Of a stretch of DNA of 64,000 bases, positions 10,520-22,771 are shown one piece after another. Made by a program: the position numbers and the translations under genes. The stretch comes from Stromatinia cepivora. Taxonomy: Eukaryota; Ascomycota; Leotiomycetes; Helotiales; Sclerotiniaceae. The number at the start of each line of letters is the position of its first letter. Positions within the stretch are counted from its first letter, which is position 1. Below the pieces are notes generated by a model that saw only the letters and a program-made list of their open reading frames with translations, did no database searches and was not told where the DNA came from. The stretch is taken from assembly GCA_014898415.1 (NCBI GenBank), contig RCTD01000024.1, positions 62,001 through 126,000 on the forward strand. The letters run 5' to 3'.

Positions 10520-13500
10520 TTTGAGAGTGGAGAGTGATGAAGAATGATAGTTGTTTGTAGGTTGGTGTTGTGCAAGAAGATGAGAAGCAGCAACGCTGTT
10601 CTTGTCAGGATATGGAGAGGCAGTTCTTTGGATGGGATCGAAAGCCTTCTTATTCAAATTGGAAGTCGACATTGTTCGGGTAGCGTATCTTTGATTATGC
10701 CGAGTTTGGTCGAAGCTGTCGTAGTAGTGGAGTAGTGAAGACGGCGCAGAACTAATTGCGCTAATTTTATTGGCCGGAATGGGTGGTGCCGGAAAGGAGA
10801 TATTATTGTTTCGGGCGCACCGGAAAACTACGGAATGTAAAGGTTTCAGTGTTGGACACGATAAAGTACGATGCGTGAAACTAGTTGGAATGAATATTTG
10901 AGGATGGACCAGCATGTCCGAGGCAATATCAGATCCAAGCGTTGGTTATCAAAAGTTACGATGATCTCCAGGAGCCATCTGCAAGAACAAAGCAAAGGTG
11001 CAGGGACAAACAGGACACAAAGTTTTGAGGAGAATGATTAGATTTTGGTGATTTCGTGATTTCTTTTCAAAAGAAAAAGATCTACAGTTACAAAACTTAA
11101 GAGATATCCCTAATAACATTCATCCGAAATCGTAACATTGTACAATAAAACGTTTTGATTTTATGTCGTTTCAGCCGTCGTCGCCCTTGAATTAAGACCC
11201 CTAGGTAGAACTAAAGTTGCATTGCATCTCTCAAACAAGCTTTCTGGGGAGAGGTACGTACCCTCTGTTATAGTCAAGCATTCTCTATACCAATTAAATT
11301 ATTAGATGCTTGGGAATTCTCAAGTAATGATTGCTCACACGACTATCAATCAGTATTAATTAAGACTTGCTATGATTCAATAATTGAGATGATTTCATTC
11401 GTGATTTATTCAATTTAAAAATTGCTAATATATTCTCACCAATTGTAGATAACGAACCGCAGTATGTCTTCATGGAATGGCTCCCCAACCAAAAAAAACA
11501 AGATGTTTGTATTTCTCATATGTTACCCCACTGCCCCTCCTTTCGAACCTCGTGGTGGAGATACAAGAGCGCGGTACCGTACCACTGGCTAATCTCCTTG
11601 TTGTGTGGGAATGCGTGGGATATCCATAATATATTCCTGGTCGCCAATTTTACCATCATAGGGGTAATCCCCACAGCTTGGCGTTCACATGCTCCGAAGT
11701 TCCCCGCAAACTGATTCGGATAGTTCTACCTACATAGTAACTTTTACGTCTTCTAACTTCACAGCCCTCTAAAGCCGTCAGTTTCCCCCTAAACCTCGGA
11801 TCAGACCCTGGTCAATAACCAATTTTTGACTTTGGGTAGCAAATTGGTACCTAATTGTATCTATTTTGAGGGCGCCATATTTGGTTCATTGACTAATTTG
11901 AGACCGTTCGGAGTTCCAGTAAAGTCTATGCCCATTTAGCGTGAATTTGAAATTTTGAACAGACGCTCAATTGCTTAATTTGGGTCAAACGAAAACAGAA
12001 ACCTAAAGAAGGCAGTTGAGGACGAAAACAGTTGCTGTTCTAAGTAAGACAGTCGTAAAGTTACGGGTGTGTTCCCAATCCGTCTGGTGGGAAAAGTCTT
12101 ATCCGATATTTCACGTGGCTTTTCCGGTAGCGTTCTATCTTGCCCCTTCACTAACATCACACAAGACTATGTCATCAACACGAAAAGCGGCGGAGCAGAC
12201 TGCCGTTTACTTATCATCACAAGGCTTGAGTCTATTTCATCACAAATACTTCATAATACCTATCTTTACATCAACTGTTGCAATGTCCAAAATCACTCAA
12301 GCAAGCAGCCGTTTGTGAAAATGGCTCATGTTGCAATACACTTACTACCATGGTCAGACTTTGTAATATGAGGGAATTAGTCGGATACCTATACTTACAA
12401 GTGGTGGAAAGCCTATAAGGGATCAAAGCCATTATGAGAAGGATTATCGTGAAATCAAAGAGCAAGTGCTCTATGGTTTTTCATATGCCGTGCATGTGCG
12501 GTTCGGACCTTGGCTGACGACCACAACGAGTGTTCTGGTTGCACAGCCTCTTATCAACGACTGATATTATGGAGCTGAGAATCAGTCGATTGATCAATCT
12601 TCTTTTACAGTAAATATTTCATTTCAGAAACGGGATAAGCCGGCGTCACATGTTGAAGAATGAGGTTCGTGCTGTCGCCTTCTTGTTTTGGTACCCTCTT
12701 AAAGCTTGACGCTTTGGATAAATTGTATTCTCCGATGCCAAGACCCACCTTGATGATTTATCACCAATAATCAACATCGCCATGCTATAGAGAGAACAAT
12801 CAAGTTGGATGTCTCTTGCGACCCCAAAAGATACCAAAATCCCGAGGAATTCTGTTTCAGACCCGATGCAAATCGACAAGCCAGGCTAGTTGCATGATTT
12901 AGATGAAAACAAGCCGGAAGCATTTCAATTCAATATTCTTTTTGGTGTATCGATTTACTCAATGTTTGGGACAAAAGAGCGCTCTAGAAGAACTCGAAGA
13001 TTGGTAACAACTGCTAGAGAGATGCTTCTATGTCTGAACTTAGGGCTGACACCTTGGCGGCCCGCGCATAAGACGTGTGATCACTGGGTGTGGGTCTACC
13101 CCTAAAAAGGGAGCCAAGACAACTTCGCAGTGTGGCTAGTTTCGCTACTCCACTATTTATACTCCCAGACATCAAGCATACCATGTTGTTATGACCCACA
13201 GATTAGTCAAGCCGTCGTTCTCGATTCCCCTTCTCTTCACCAATTTGATTTGTCGTTACAGGTCGAGACAATCTCCCTGCCTTGAATTCTACTCTCATGA
13301 CTTACTTTCAACCCATCAAAAACCTTCCAAGCGACGGTATCAACACGAAGTTTAATGGATTCAAGCATCTTCTCAAGTTGTAACTCGGGCTTCGATCATC
13401 GGACCTCAACTGTATGAACTTTTTAGAGCCCAGACTCATCGAATTCTCGCCAGCTTTCGAAATTCAAAAGCTGAATTGTCAAATTGACGGTCAGATGCTC

Positions 13501-16500
13501 AAAATGACCATAAAATCATGGCACCAATGACAAATTACTCGTTGGCATCACGAGCTCAATCAAGCATTGCATTTCATGTTCACTTCTTTTGAATATGCCT
13601 CCAACTTGACTTTCTTTCCGAGAGCTATTCATCATCATCCTACCACCGATCATGTTTTCAATATACGGATATCGATATGGCAGTACCTGCTTATCATGCA
13701 AGCTTTGTGCCTTCAAGGACATTAAGTAAACTACATTATGCGACTGCATGATGAAGTTAGTTGAAGATAGAAGTTAATGATGACTTGATAATGATGGTCA
13801 GTATCATCTCACCGCCCTATCTACATATACAAGAATAAGGCGACATCTTTCACCTGGCATGTGTTGCATCTACTTGCCTCAGTGGTAAAGCACTGAGCTG
13901 CGGGCACAAGATCCTCATGTTGGCAGAATTGGTTCGCCCAATTTAAATTCTCTAACGTTATAAGCTTTATCCTTGCGATTGAATTTTTGCACTTTCTAAT
14001 TTCCATATATCCATAACTAGAGGGGTTCAATGAATTCTTTTTGATGGTGGTTGTTCAATTTCTGGTCCTTCGGTTATGGTTTTGAGGAAATGTGGATGCG
14101 AAGTGAGTGAATTCTGTCGACGGGATAGGGTGATTGGAAGATTATGTGCGGCCGCGTGTTTTTCTTGAGTTGAGTTTGAAACCTCGCTGTCTTGGGAGGC
14201 GGTGGAAGATCAATAGGGTGGCAGTTGTTCGTCATTGATGGCCTTGCACCTATCTTACCGCTTATAAGTAAGTTAATCTATAATAAACCTAGAAAACTGA
14301 CATTTAACTGTGTGAAATCTCTACATTTGGCATCAAAGTAGGTTTTCACAAGAGAAAACTTGAAGACCAACAAATTACACGGAGGGCAACAGTCGATTGA
14401 CATACAATGAAGACTGTTTCTAGCTGATGAATCACATTTATTCTAAAAGAAAAACAGATATCTCGAAATCCACAGGGATAGAAAATGAGCGTTGCATCTC
14501 GTGTGTTAACATAGATGCGATTTTTAAACTTTTCACTTTTCTTTCCTTTACGTCCCATTTCCTACATATACTTCAAGTGTACGATATCTCCATAGATAGG
14601 TATATGTGGGCCATAATTCGGCCCATCTATCAGATATATCTCCTCTGAAAACATAGGATCTCGATAGCGAGGAAACTCTTCGAAATAGGTAAGAAGTTCG
14701 AACATACTGTAGAATTTCTTACTTCAAAAAGACAGCAATTAGCTTAATGTCTCTCTCTATTTGCGGTTTCTTCGCAATCTTTCATTGTGTAAATATATAT
14801 AAAATATCACTGCATAGGTATGCGCGTCTACAAGGCTGTACCCATTCGTACATACATACATTCATCGATCTTTTGATGCCTTTTTCTGCGATTTTATTAT
14901 TTACCTCATGGTATGTACATACATACAATAGTGTCGCAGCAGAGATATATAGAAATAGTTAAAGTAAAAGTAAAAGTTTATAGTAAAAGTTTATAGTAAG
15001 ATCTTATATTTCGTATCGTTGTATGATATACCTCCTCATTGGTTCGTCAACTCATTCATTTACTCGCTCAATGTCTACCCGAAAAACTCTAGGACGGGAA
15101 TCCAGTCACCACAATATAGCAGACAGACCGCAATCAAACTTCCTCCCTTCCCTCATCCTTCCCCTCATCTAGTAAGACATCACCTTATATATCCACTTGA
15201 TACACTTGATACGCTAAAACCCTCCCCCTTCTCCTCCACCTATAAGTTATTACTCATATCAATCTAAATTTCCACCTCAATCTTCTATTTCCAACTGCCA
15301 AAAAAGATCAATCAATCAAGTTACCGTTAATTCCAAAATTGACTTTAAATCATCCGCTCGATATATTTCCTATTTCTAATCTTGATCATATTTTTCGTTG
15401 TTATTTCCCCTCTCCAATCTTCAATCTCCACTCCCAATCTATATTCCCAATATCCAATTCCCTAAAAACCAAAAACCTTATCATCAAAAACCTCCCTCAT
15501 CTCCATTTACTCCACACACACACACTACACTCTGTACATTACATTAAACCGCTTCTCTCCCCTCTCTCCCATCTCCCCCCTCTCCCCCACCTTTCGCCAA
15601 TTCCCATTATTTTTCTATTATCCTTCCAAATTACACCCACACCCACAACCCACATTCTCTTCCTCTTCTCCTCCCACCACCACTATCCAAAACACACCCA
15701 CACCATACCACCACCACCACCACCATCTACACCAACACCTACCCCTACTCACCCCTTCCCCTTCTATTCCCACCATCTGCAGCACACCCACACCCACACC
15801 CATACCACTTACACCATTCCATTCCCATCACATCCTCTCACCCCATCTCCCTTACAAACTACACATCACCCCATTATACAACAATTACAGTTTTATTTAG
15901 CTAACTACATCTTTCTATAGTTTCTACAGAGTAATAGTTATATTATAGAGTAATAAATAGCATAGCCCCGTATAGTATAACATAGCATAAATATAAATAT
16001 AAATATACCTAGCAGTTACCACAAGAATAGTTTTTCGTCTTTTTCATTTAATATCTAATATAATGATATCTAACATCTAACATCTAATATAGCTCACCAT
16101 TAGTCTTTGCGCATTCGCGGATTCATTTATTCCTCCACACATACCGCCTTCACCTTTAACTCATATACGCTCACTTACGATATTATGGACAATTCACACC
16201 CATGTATGCTATAATTATATATAACACATTCATATTCACATCACACTCACATATAATGAATTGATTCTACATACAAAAACTTTATGCATTTGCCGTATTC
16301 ATATTCCTGACTACGCGCTTCTAACCAACTACTTAGCTAGTCTGTAAAACCGCTAAAAACCTCCACATCCCCATGTCCAGGACCACATCTACGACCGCAA
16401 CCACGTTCATCATACCGAAAAACCTTGCTCCAGTCACCTCAAGACCTCAAAGATGGAACGACTTCCTCGCTCGCGGTAACCTATTCTCCGATCACAGAGG

Positions 16501-16807
16501 CAAAACAAACAAGCCAAAACAGATCCACCTATCTCGAGTCGAGTTTGCAATTCACAGAAAAGGAAAATGAAAAGAAGAACAAAAGGGTAAGTGTAAATCC
16601 CTTCCAACATGCTTGCAATAAAACTCCCAACCCTAAAGCTATCTCAAAGTCAATATCCATTGAAATATTATCCATAACCATGCCATATGAACACCCGTGA
16701 AAATATGCGTAGAATGCGTATGCCTTTATAAATATCCATCATTCGTCATCCATTTTGATCTGCAACCGAGAGCATCTGTAGCGAAAGCGCTTGACATGAG
16801 GTATAAT
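10520..16807. other. Gene-poor interval of 6.3 kb
   Basis: No conserved coding frame is recognised. The part next to 10519 includes the PEPCK promoter and leader. The frames of 60-100 codons in 11.4-14.9 kb have no family features and the composition is ordinary, not RIP-like. A CA-rich, G-depleted tract is annotated at 15480-15890. A short frame at 16373-16570 (65 codons) has no recognisable domain. Long 5' leaders or non-coding transcripts cannot be excluded. Confidence 0.5.
15480..15890 (+). repeat. G-depleted C/T/A low-complexity tract with (CA)n, (CACACC)n and (CCA)n patches
   Basis: Over about 410 bp the + strand has only about five G while C is abundant. It includes CACACAC near 15513, (CAC/CCA)n near 15705-15726 and CACACCCACACC near 15782. 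The 193-codon frame over this tract is His/Pro/Thr-rich low complexity and is not taken as a gene. Confidence 0.75.
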
Positions 16808-17851
16808 TTAAAGTTCCTCCATTGTACCCGCCGCCTGCTCATTATCATCATCATCGAAACTAGCCACTGAGGACATCGAATCGTCGTCTGATTCATCGGC
16901 GCCCGCTTCGTCTGCTGCATCTTTACTCGCGTATTTCGTCACATATTCTATTTTCAATCAGCTCCTATTCGCTTCCATAGCAATTCCCAGAGATAACACA
17001 CCTTTCACCTTCGTATCATAAGCCTTCGAATCTCTCATGAGTAGTGCCGCCGCCTCTCCATTTAGAGGATCCGTCGGATTTGGGTATCTGAGTAATTGCG
17101 GAAGGAATACTTCGAAAATATTTATCATATCGAACATAGGCGACCAAGTTTGATTTATGACATCGAGACATACGGATCCGGACCTAATCGTAGGCTTAGT
17201 AAGTAATCTGCTCCACCATCAAGGTGGTGTGAGGAAGGGCCTACAACTCATCGATATTGGGGTGAAAGATGCGGTTCACGAAGCCAATACTGGGGGACTT
17301 GTATGGATATTGGTCTGGCAATTCGACGTGGATTTTCCAGAGGCCGCCTTCGAATGGCGCTGTGGTTGGTGGTGATTAGTTTATGTAAGGAAGTGTGGAA
17401 AAGAAGAAGGGAAGGTGAACTAACTCTCTTCTGGTCCCTTGAAGCGGACGTAGAACTCTTGCCTGTTGCCAATATATGAGTGGTTGATTCGATGGGTCTC
17501 CTTAGTAGTACATACACTGGAAAGAGGTTAGAAAGGTTGCAGGGTGTGCAGATAAGTTTCCAACTCACTATTGTCATTTACAAGAGTCACCTCATAATCC
17601 GACATCAACCTATACTCCTGGTAAGTACTGAAGCATAAGATCGATCGGATGGGCTATGAAAAGGTATCGCATACATCCTATAGTCATACTGTTAGCCAAT
17701 AGCTTTGATTACAAGTAGTTGAAGAGGAAATACATACTTCATGACCTAGAGATCAAAAAGCAGACGTTAGTCTTTTAACTCATTCAAGTATACATATTGC
17801 CAATAAAACATTACTCACATCAGTCTCAATCCTACGTCTAGGGCTAGACAT
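16808..17851 (-). CDS. UBC8: E2 ubiquitin-conjugating enzyme, UBC8/UBE2H type, with two micro-exons
   Basis: The exon set that rebuilds a full E2 is 17819-17851, 17738-17745 (8 nt), 17569-17609, 17516 (1 nt), 17425-17462, 17248-17359, 17002-17183 and 16808-16947, giving 184 aa. The protein starts [20 protein letters not shown], contains F-H-P-N-I (H73-P74-N75), the catalytic cysteine C83 in [10 protein letters not shown], and ends in a Ser/Asp/Glu-rich tail (F-D-D-D-D-N-E-Q) as in UBC8/UBE2H. Yeast Ubc8 acts with the GID E3 in catabolite degradation of gluconeogenic enzymes, a link to the PCK1 gene in this window that is only suggestive. All seven introns have GT-AG ends. The single-nucleotide exon is the minimal solution that keeps N-D-N-M-Q-E-F; a single intron with acceptor at 17458 would instead give N-D-N-K-F. 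Confidence 0.92.
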
Positions 17852-18794
17852 CTCGACTTTCTGTTTTCCGGAGTTTTATTATTGATTAAGCAGGTATTCA
17901 ATTCAAGTGTTTGGGTTTTGTAGATTGGAAGAATAAGGTAATGGTAGTCAGTCAGTCCAGTCCTTATCTGAGCGATAAAGTTGGTATCGGTAGTTGTCGG
18001 ACGTGCCACTTTCATGCACTGCCTTGGTCTCGTGAGATTGTTCAATACCTGGGTAACTTGTTATTTACTTCCAAGGTTGGTAAAGGAACTTAATTTGTCT
18101 TTGTCCGGATATGGGCCTTGGTTAAATATGAAATATGAGGGGTAAGGAACATTATCATACACTTTTCAATGACACCCGAGACGACCGTATGTAGGTATGA
18201 TTCACAAGAACGCCTTCATCTGTGATTGAACGATGGAAGATAATTCTCAGGTACACGACAGCGCATTGCATGATCTGAATACTACTTTAGATATATAGAG
18301 TAGGACCACCAGACCATATTGAACGGTATTGCAGTATCACACCAATGGGCTGAGAAAGAAAACGCTTTTTGATGGCAAAGTACAAAACTACTCGGAAGTA
18401 AATCGATGGCATTCTCATCATGTTATTAATATCCCGAAAAGAATACGAAAATCTAACTCAGGTCCCAAAGCAATCAATAGCATCTCAAATTCGAGATCTC
18501 GATAAGTTCTTCCCGTCCTGTGCCGACTCGTAATCCCGCCTCGGTCCCCCTTACATAATATGGCTCCATCCCTAGGCCCAAACAACACAAGCGATAAAAT
18601 AATAAAGTGCAATAATGAATAATGAATAATCTCACTTTGCGCTCCAGTATGGAAACCACGGCGCAATAGTGATCACGACCTCAACAAAAGCTGCTCTGGG
18701 CCTCCGCAATTCCAACAATGGCTCTCATTTCATCTTCAAAGTTTTTCAATCATCAATTTCTATCAGAGAGAGAATCTTTCCATCAATTCCAACA
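17852..18794. promoter_or_regulatory. Divergent spacer between UBC8 and panB
   Basis: 943 bp separates the two divergent start codons. The panB-like frame is open upstream of its ATG back to 18669, but without another ATG. No clear motif is identified. Confidence 0.4.
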
Positions 18795-19863
18795 ATGTCT
18801 TCATCATTTCCCATCATGAAGATGAGCACGCGGGCACTATTGAAGCAATATTCTCGACCGGCAACTTTTGCTGCTAGACCATTTCTTGCACAATGTCAGA
18901 CTAGGGAAAGTTCGCATAGCCCTATGGGCGCACCAAGTACGAGGAAGAAGGTCACGATGACTACATTGAGGTCTATGTATAAGAAAGGGGAACCTATCGC
19001 TGTAATGACGGCTCACGATTTTCCAAGCGGACATGTTGCGGATGCCGCGGGCATAGATATAGTTTTGGTTGGCGATAGTTTGGCCATGGTAGCCTTGGGC
19101 ATGGAGGATACTAGTGAGGTTATCATGGAGGAGATGTTAATGCATTGTCGTTCTGTATCTCGTGCTGCAAAAGCTGCCTTCACTGTATGTACATATCCCA
19201 TATCTTTCCCACCCATCTACCTCCTTTACTAACGAAAAGATTCTTCAGGTTGGAGATCTTCCCATGGGCTCATATGAAATAGCTCCCGAGCAAGCACTCG
19301 AATCCGCTTTCCGATTTGTGAAGGAGGGTCGAATGCAAGGCATAAAATTAGAAGGGGGTGTAGAAATGGCTCCAACCATCAAGAAAATCACCACCGCAGG
19401 CATTCCAGTCCTGGGCCACATAGGCCTCACACCACAACGCCAAAATTCTCTCGGTGGTTTCCGTGTGCAGGGTAAAACTTGTGCCGGCGCGCTGAAAGTT
19501 CTTGAAGATGCGCTTGCCGTCCAAGAAGCCGGTGCTTTCGCAATGGTCGTTGAAGCCGTTCCTCAAGAAGTCGCAAAACTCATAACCGAGAAGTTATCCA
19601 TCCCTACAATCGGTATTGGAGCAGGAAATGGTTGCTCGGGACAGGTTTTGGTGCAGGTCGATATGACAGGCAATTTCCCACCTGGTCGATTCCTACCAAA
19701 ATTCGTGAAAAAGTATGGTGATGTTTGGAGCGAAAGCTTGAAAGCTATTACGGAATACCGCGATGAGACAAAATCCCGAGCCTACCCGGCTCCAGAACAT
19801 ACATATCCGATTCCGGAAAAGGAGCTCGAGGAGTTTCGAAGTGCGATTGAGAAGATGGGGTGA
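18795..19863 (+). CDS. panB: 3-methyl-2-oxobutanoate (ketopantoate) hydroxymethyltransferase
   Basis: Exons 18795-19184 and 19249-19863 (64 bp intron, GTATGT...TTCAG) give 334 aa. The enzyme transfers a hydroxymethyl group from methylene-tetrahydrofolate to 2-oxoisovalerate, the first step of pantothenate and CoA synthesis. Family signatures are T-A-H-D-F-P-S-G followed by D-I-V-L-V-G-D-S-L (metal-binding Asp), G-H-I-G-L-T-P-Q, V-V-E-A-V-P and G-I-G-A-G. The first about 45 residues are Ser/Arg-rich and low in acidic residues, which fits a mitochondrial leader. ATG 18795 lies in a good context (CAACAATGTC); it is the first ATG of the frame. The gene converges on ATG12 with only 180 bp between stop codons. 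Confidence 0.95.
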
Positions 19864-20043
19864 GTGTCGTGGATGAAATTGGATGAAATTACCGATGTTA
19901 TTAGATTGCAGGCGTACCTGCCCAGGTTTAAGATTCCCCATATTTGCTCAACTTTTAGACGCCGATTAGCAATATGATTTTGATACCAGCTCAAGCATAT
20001 TTTATACAGTAATTGAATACCGTGTATCGTATCTGTCGTTCGA

Positions 20044-20616
20044 TCATCCAAATGCAGGTGTCATCGAGTAGGTAACAATAAGCTGGTCCTTGGAGTCCTT
20101 AAAACACTATCCCACAAATTAGTATCAAATCTTTCCCATCCCTTCACTCTCATTCCTCATACCCATCTCCACAAATACAAAAAACCCACTCACCCTATGT
20201 AAATTTCCCACCACCTCATCCAACGCCGGCGCAAAACAACTATTAACATACAAAAACACACTTTCGCCCTCCCCCCCCTTCCTATCCAACTTCAAAACCC
20301 TCCTCAAATAAGCAACCACAGTCTCAAACCTCTGACTCGAACTTATCTTCGAAACGGGTCTTTGTAAAATCGGCGCTGATCCAATAGGTTGAAAACGCAC
20401 TGTTATTTTCGCGGTGGGAAAGGAAAATGCGTGTTCGAGGGCGGAAGACGAGTCGCGAGGGAGATTAGTGAGGAGGAGTGAGGAGGTCATGGTTAGAGGG
20501 AGAGTGGGGGAGGAGGGGGGAAGATCGGGGATTCGGGATGAGGGCGCTGGAGGGGTGCTGGATGTGGGTGTTGGGGTTCGGGAGGGGATGGGGGAGGGGG
20601 TGTTTGAGTTGGTCAT
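20044..20616 (-). CDS. ATG12: Autophagy ubiquitin-like protein ATG12
   Basis: Exons 20194-20616 and 20044-20106, separated by an 87 bp intron, give 161 aa. The first 70 residues are Pro/Ser/Thr-rich; the ubiquitin-like domain begins [13 protein letters not shown] and runs through [11 protein letters not shown] to C-F-K-D-S-K-D-Q-L. The chain ends T-Y-S-M-T-P-A-F-G with a terminal glycine, so no processing protease is needed, as known for ATG12. This Gly is activated by ATG7, passed to ATG10 and joined to ATG5, forming the E3 for ATG8 lipidation at the phagophore. The last 20 residues come from the second exon; without it the ORF would run into unrelated sequence. An in-frame ATG at 20715 is possible but adds only low complexity. 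Confidence 0.95.
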
Positions 20617-21136
20617 TTTGATTGTCGTTGTGGTTGTGGTTGTGTGGTGTTGGTGAGGTGTGATAGATTTGCTGGAGGTTTGATTGTAATTTTTTTCTTT
20701 ATGGGTCAGAAACACCCGGTTGTTTATGATGTAACGAGTTGATGTTGTGCAATGTGAGGTTGGACTGGATTAAAGGTGGACGAGATCCATGGATTGTGCA
20801 ACGAGGCTGAGAGGCCGTGATGCGGTATTGCGGCCGATTGATTAGTGGGGCAAATAATTGAACCCTCAATTAAGCTTCGGCCAGCTACTTGCTAAGCTCA
20901 CCGGGAGCTTACCAGCGGATTTTATTGGGAGTAATAAAATTCTTTAATCTGTTCTCGCTCACTAGAATTAGAATGGACTTATAGAAAGAATAGGCACGCT
21001 GGAGCTCTATTACAAAACTTTCCAGGATCTATTTATCATTATTCTGATTAATTTGGGGTATTTATACTATATTCATACATTTTGGTTGGAGTGGTATACA
21101 TCGTTATCATACATTCATCCATTCATCCCCTTTCAT
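20617..21136. other. Intergenic, ATG12 promoter and ICP55 3' flank
   Basis: 520 bp with no conserved frame. The region holds the ATG12 promoter and the 3' end of the next gene, both on the minus strand. Confidence 0.4.
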
Positions 21137-22771
21137 CTAATCGCGTAAAGCTTCGATATCTACAACCTCCTTCACTGCCTCGGTAGTCAAGACCAGGGGC
21201 GAATCATCCTGCACACAAACACTATCCTCAATCCTGATGCCCATACCCCAGAAATGAGCTGGCCAGCGCTCATCATTTGGTACATAAATTCCCGGCTCAA
21301 TTGTAATGCAATGTCCTTCCTTTAGAAGTTTACTTCGAGAATAGCCTGGAACATCGTGAACATCAAGTCCAATGTAATGACCGACATGGTGAGGGAAGAG
21401 AACATCGATAGCATTTCCAGACATATCGAATCCCAATTGCTTCAATTGATCGGTGAGACCATGCCTGGTGACTGTGTGTATTTTGTCCAGTGTCATATTT
21501 GAGCTTTCTCTGCATAGTGCGATGCTACTTCGTTGTACTCTTAAAACTGCTTCGTAGAGATCTTTCTGAGCATCTGTAAATTTACCATTAATGGGCCATG
21601 TTCGAGTGATATCCGCAATGTATCCACCATATTGCCCACCGGCATCTACCAGAACAAGCTCGCCATCTCGTAGAATATCATTGTTGGAAACATAATGTAT
21701 GCTCTGAGCATTTCTTCCACCTCCAATGACCGGCACATAAGCACTCTTCTCACAACCTCCGATCTTGAAATCATACTCCAGGAAGGCGCCAAGATGCTTT
21801 TCTTCGGTCCATCGCTGCCGCATAGCATTTGTAAAAGACCTCCCAGAGATTTTGCCTGCCTTTCGCATATTTTCAATTTCGGCTTCGCTTTTGATGGCCC
21901 TCAATTCGTTTATCAATGATTCAATTGGCCTCATTTTCTTTACTTTAGCGTCGCGTAAGAGTTCCACAAGTTTTTTTTGCTTTGATACACCTCCTTGCGA
22001 TTCTATGATCGTTCCCTGGAATTCTTTGATATCCATAAATACTTCACTGGCTCCTTCAATGAGTGGCTTCAGGAGTAGATGTGCATGATTGACATCTCCA
22101 GACTATGTCAGTATTAGCATTCTTGTTTGTGACATACTGTAGAAAATAGCCTTACTTCATCCGCATTGAAAACATCCAAGGCTGCTTGTTCCCCCGATCT
22201 AGCACCATCCCAAAGTTCTGCTTGTGCATCTTTCGGTCTAACAAACAGGTGAAATATAAATTCTGAAGACTCCAGCTTCTGTATTACTGCAAATGCCTCC
22301 GGTTCATCAAATCCAGTAAGATAAAAGAAGTTTGATTGTTGATGAAATTCATAGAATACAGCCCCAGATCGATATTTGATATCTGCTCCTCTTAAGATGG
22401 CAATTGAATTCGGAGGAAGTTTTGCAGCAAAATCTGCTCGGCGATCCGCATATTCTTGCGCGGTAATACCTGGAGTAACTGATATTGTTTTAGTGTAATC
22501 GTAATCATACGACTGAATCCAATTTCATACCTTCTCCGGCATTCAGTAAATGCGGATGGGTTTCATGAACAGGTTGACCAAATTGAAGTTCTGATGCATG
22601 GATCGAATTATACAATCTTTTTGTTTGATATGTTGTACGACAGCTTGTTGCTGCAGATACTATTTGAGCTCGACACTGAGGTCTCAAGGATAATGATGAT
22701 GAAGACCATGCTCCTCTAGTCTTTCCTTCCAATTGCTGGAAAAGTGTTCGTGTTCTTCTATTACACTTCAT
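21137..22771 (-). CDS. ICP55: Mitochondrial intermediate cleaving peptidase ICP55 (M24 aminopeptidase P family)
   Basis: Exons 22531-22771, 22156-22469 and 21137-22102 give 506 aa, close to yeast Icp55. Introns are 61 and 53 bp. After a basic, Ser/Arg-rich leader comes the aminopeptidase P N-terminal domain (I-T-A-Q-E-Y-A-D-R-R onward, with Y-L-T-G-F-D-E-P-E-A), then the pita-bread M24 domain. Metal ligands are visible as L-V-D-A-G-G, Y-I-A-D-I-T-R-T-W, the H of H-H-V-G-H-Y-I-G, E in T-I-E-P-G-I-Y and E in G-I-R-I-E-D-S. Icp55 removes one residue from proteins after MPP cleavage and so stabilises them under the N-end rule in mitochondria. A cytosolic Xaa-Pro aminopeptidase is the alternative; the leader argues against it. 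Confidence 0.93.

Noticed and set aside
13866..13955. tRNA-like stretch with A-box-like TTGCCTCAGTGG and B-box-like GGTTCGCCC
   Set aside because: Only a T-arm-like hairpin forms (AATTG/CAATT) with the loop shifted by one base; no acceptor stem pairs and no anticodon arm is convincing.
15339..15920. 193-codon frame rich in His, Pro and Thr
   Set aside because: Low complexity following from the G-depleted DNA, no domain, no splice or start support.
17457..17568. Single 111 bp intron in UBC8 using the acceptor at 17458
   Set aside because: In frame, but replaces the conserved Met-Gln-Glu with Lys at the start of a core beta strand; kept only as the alternative to the 1-nt exon.
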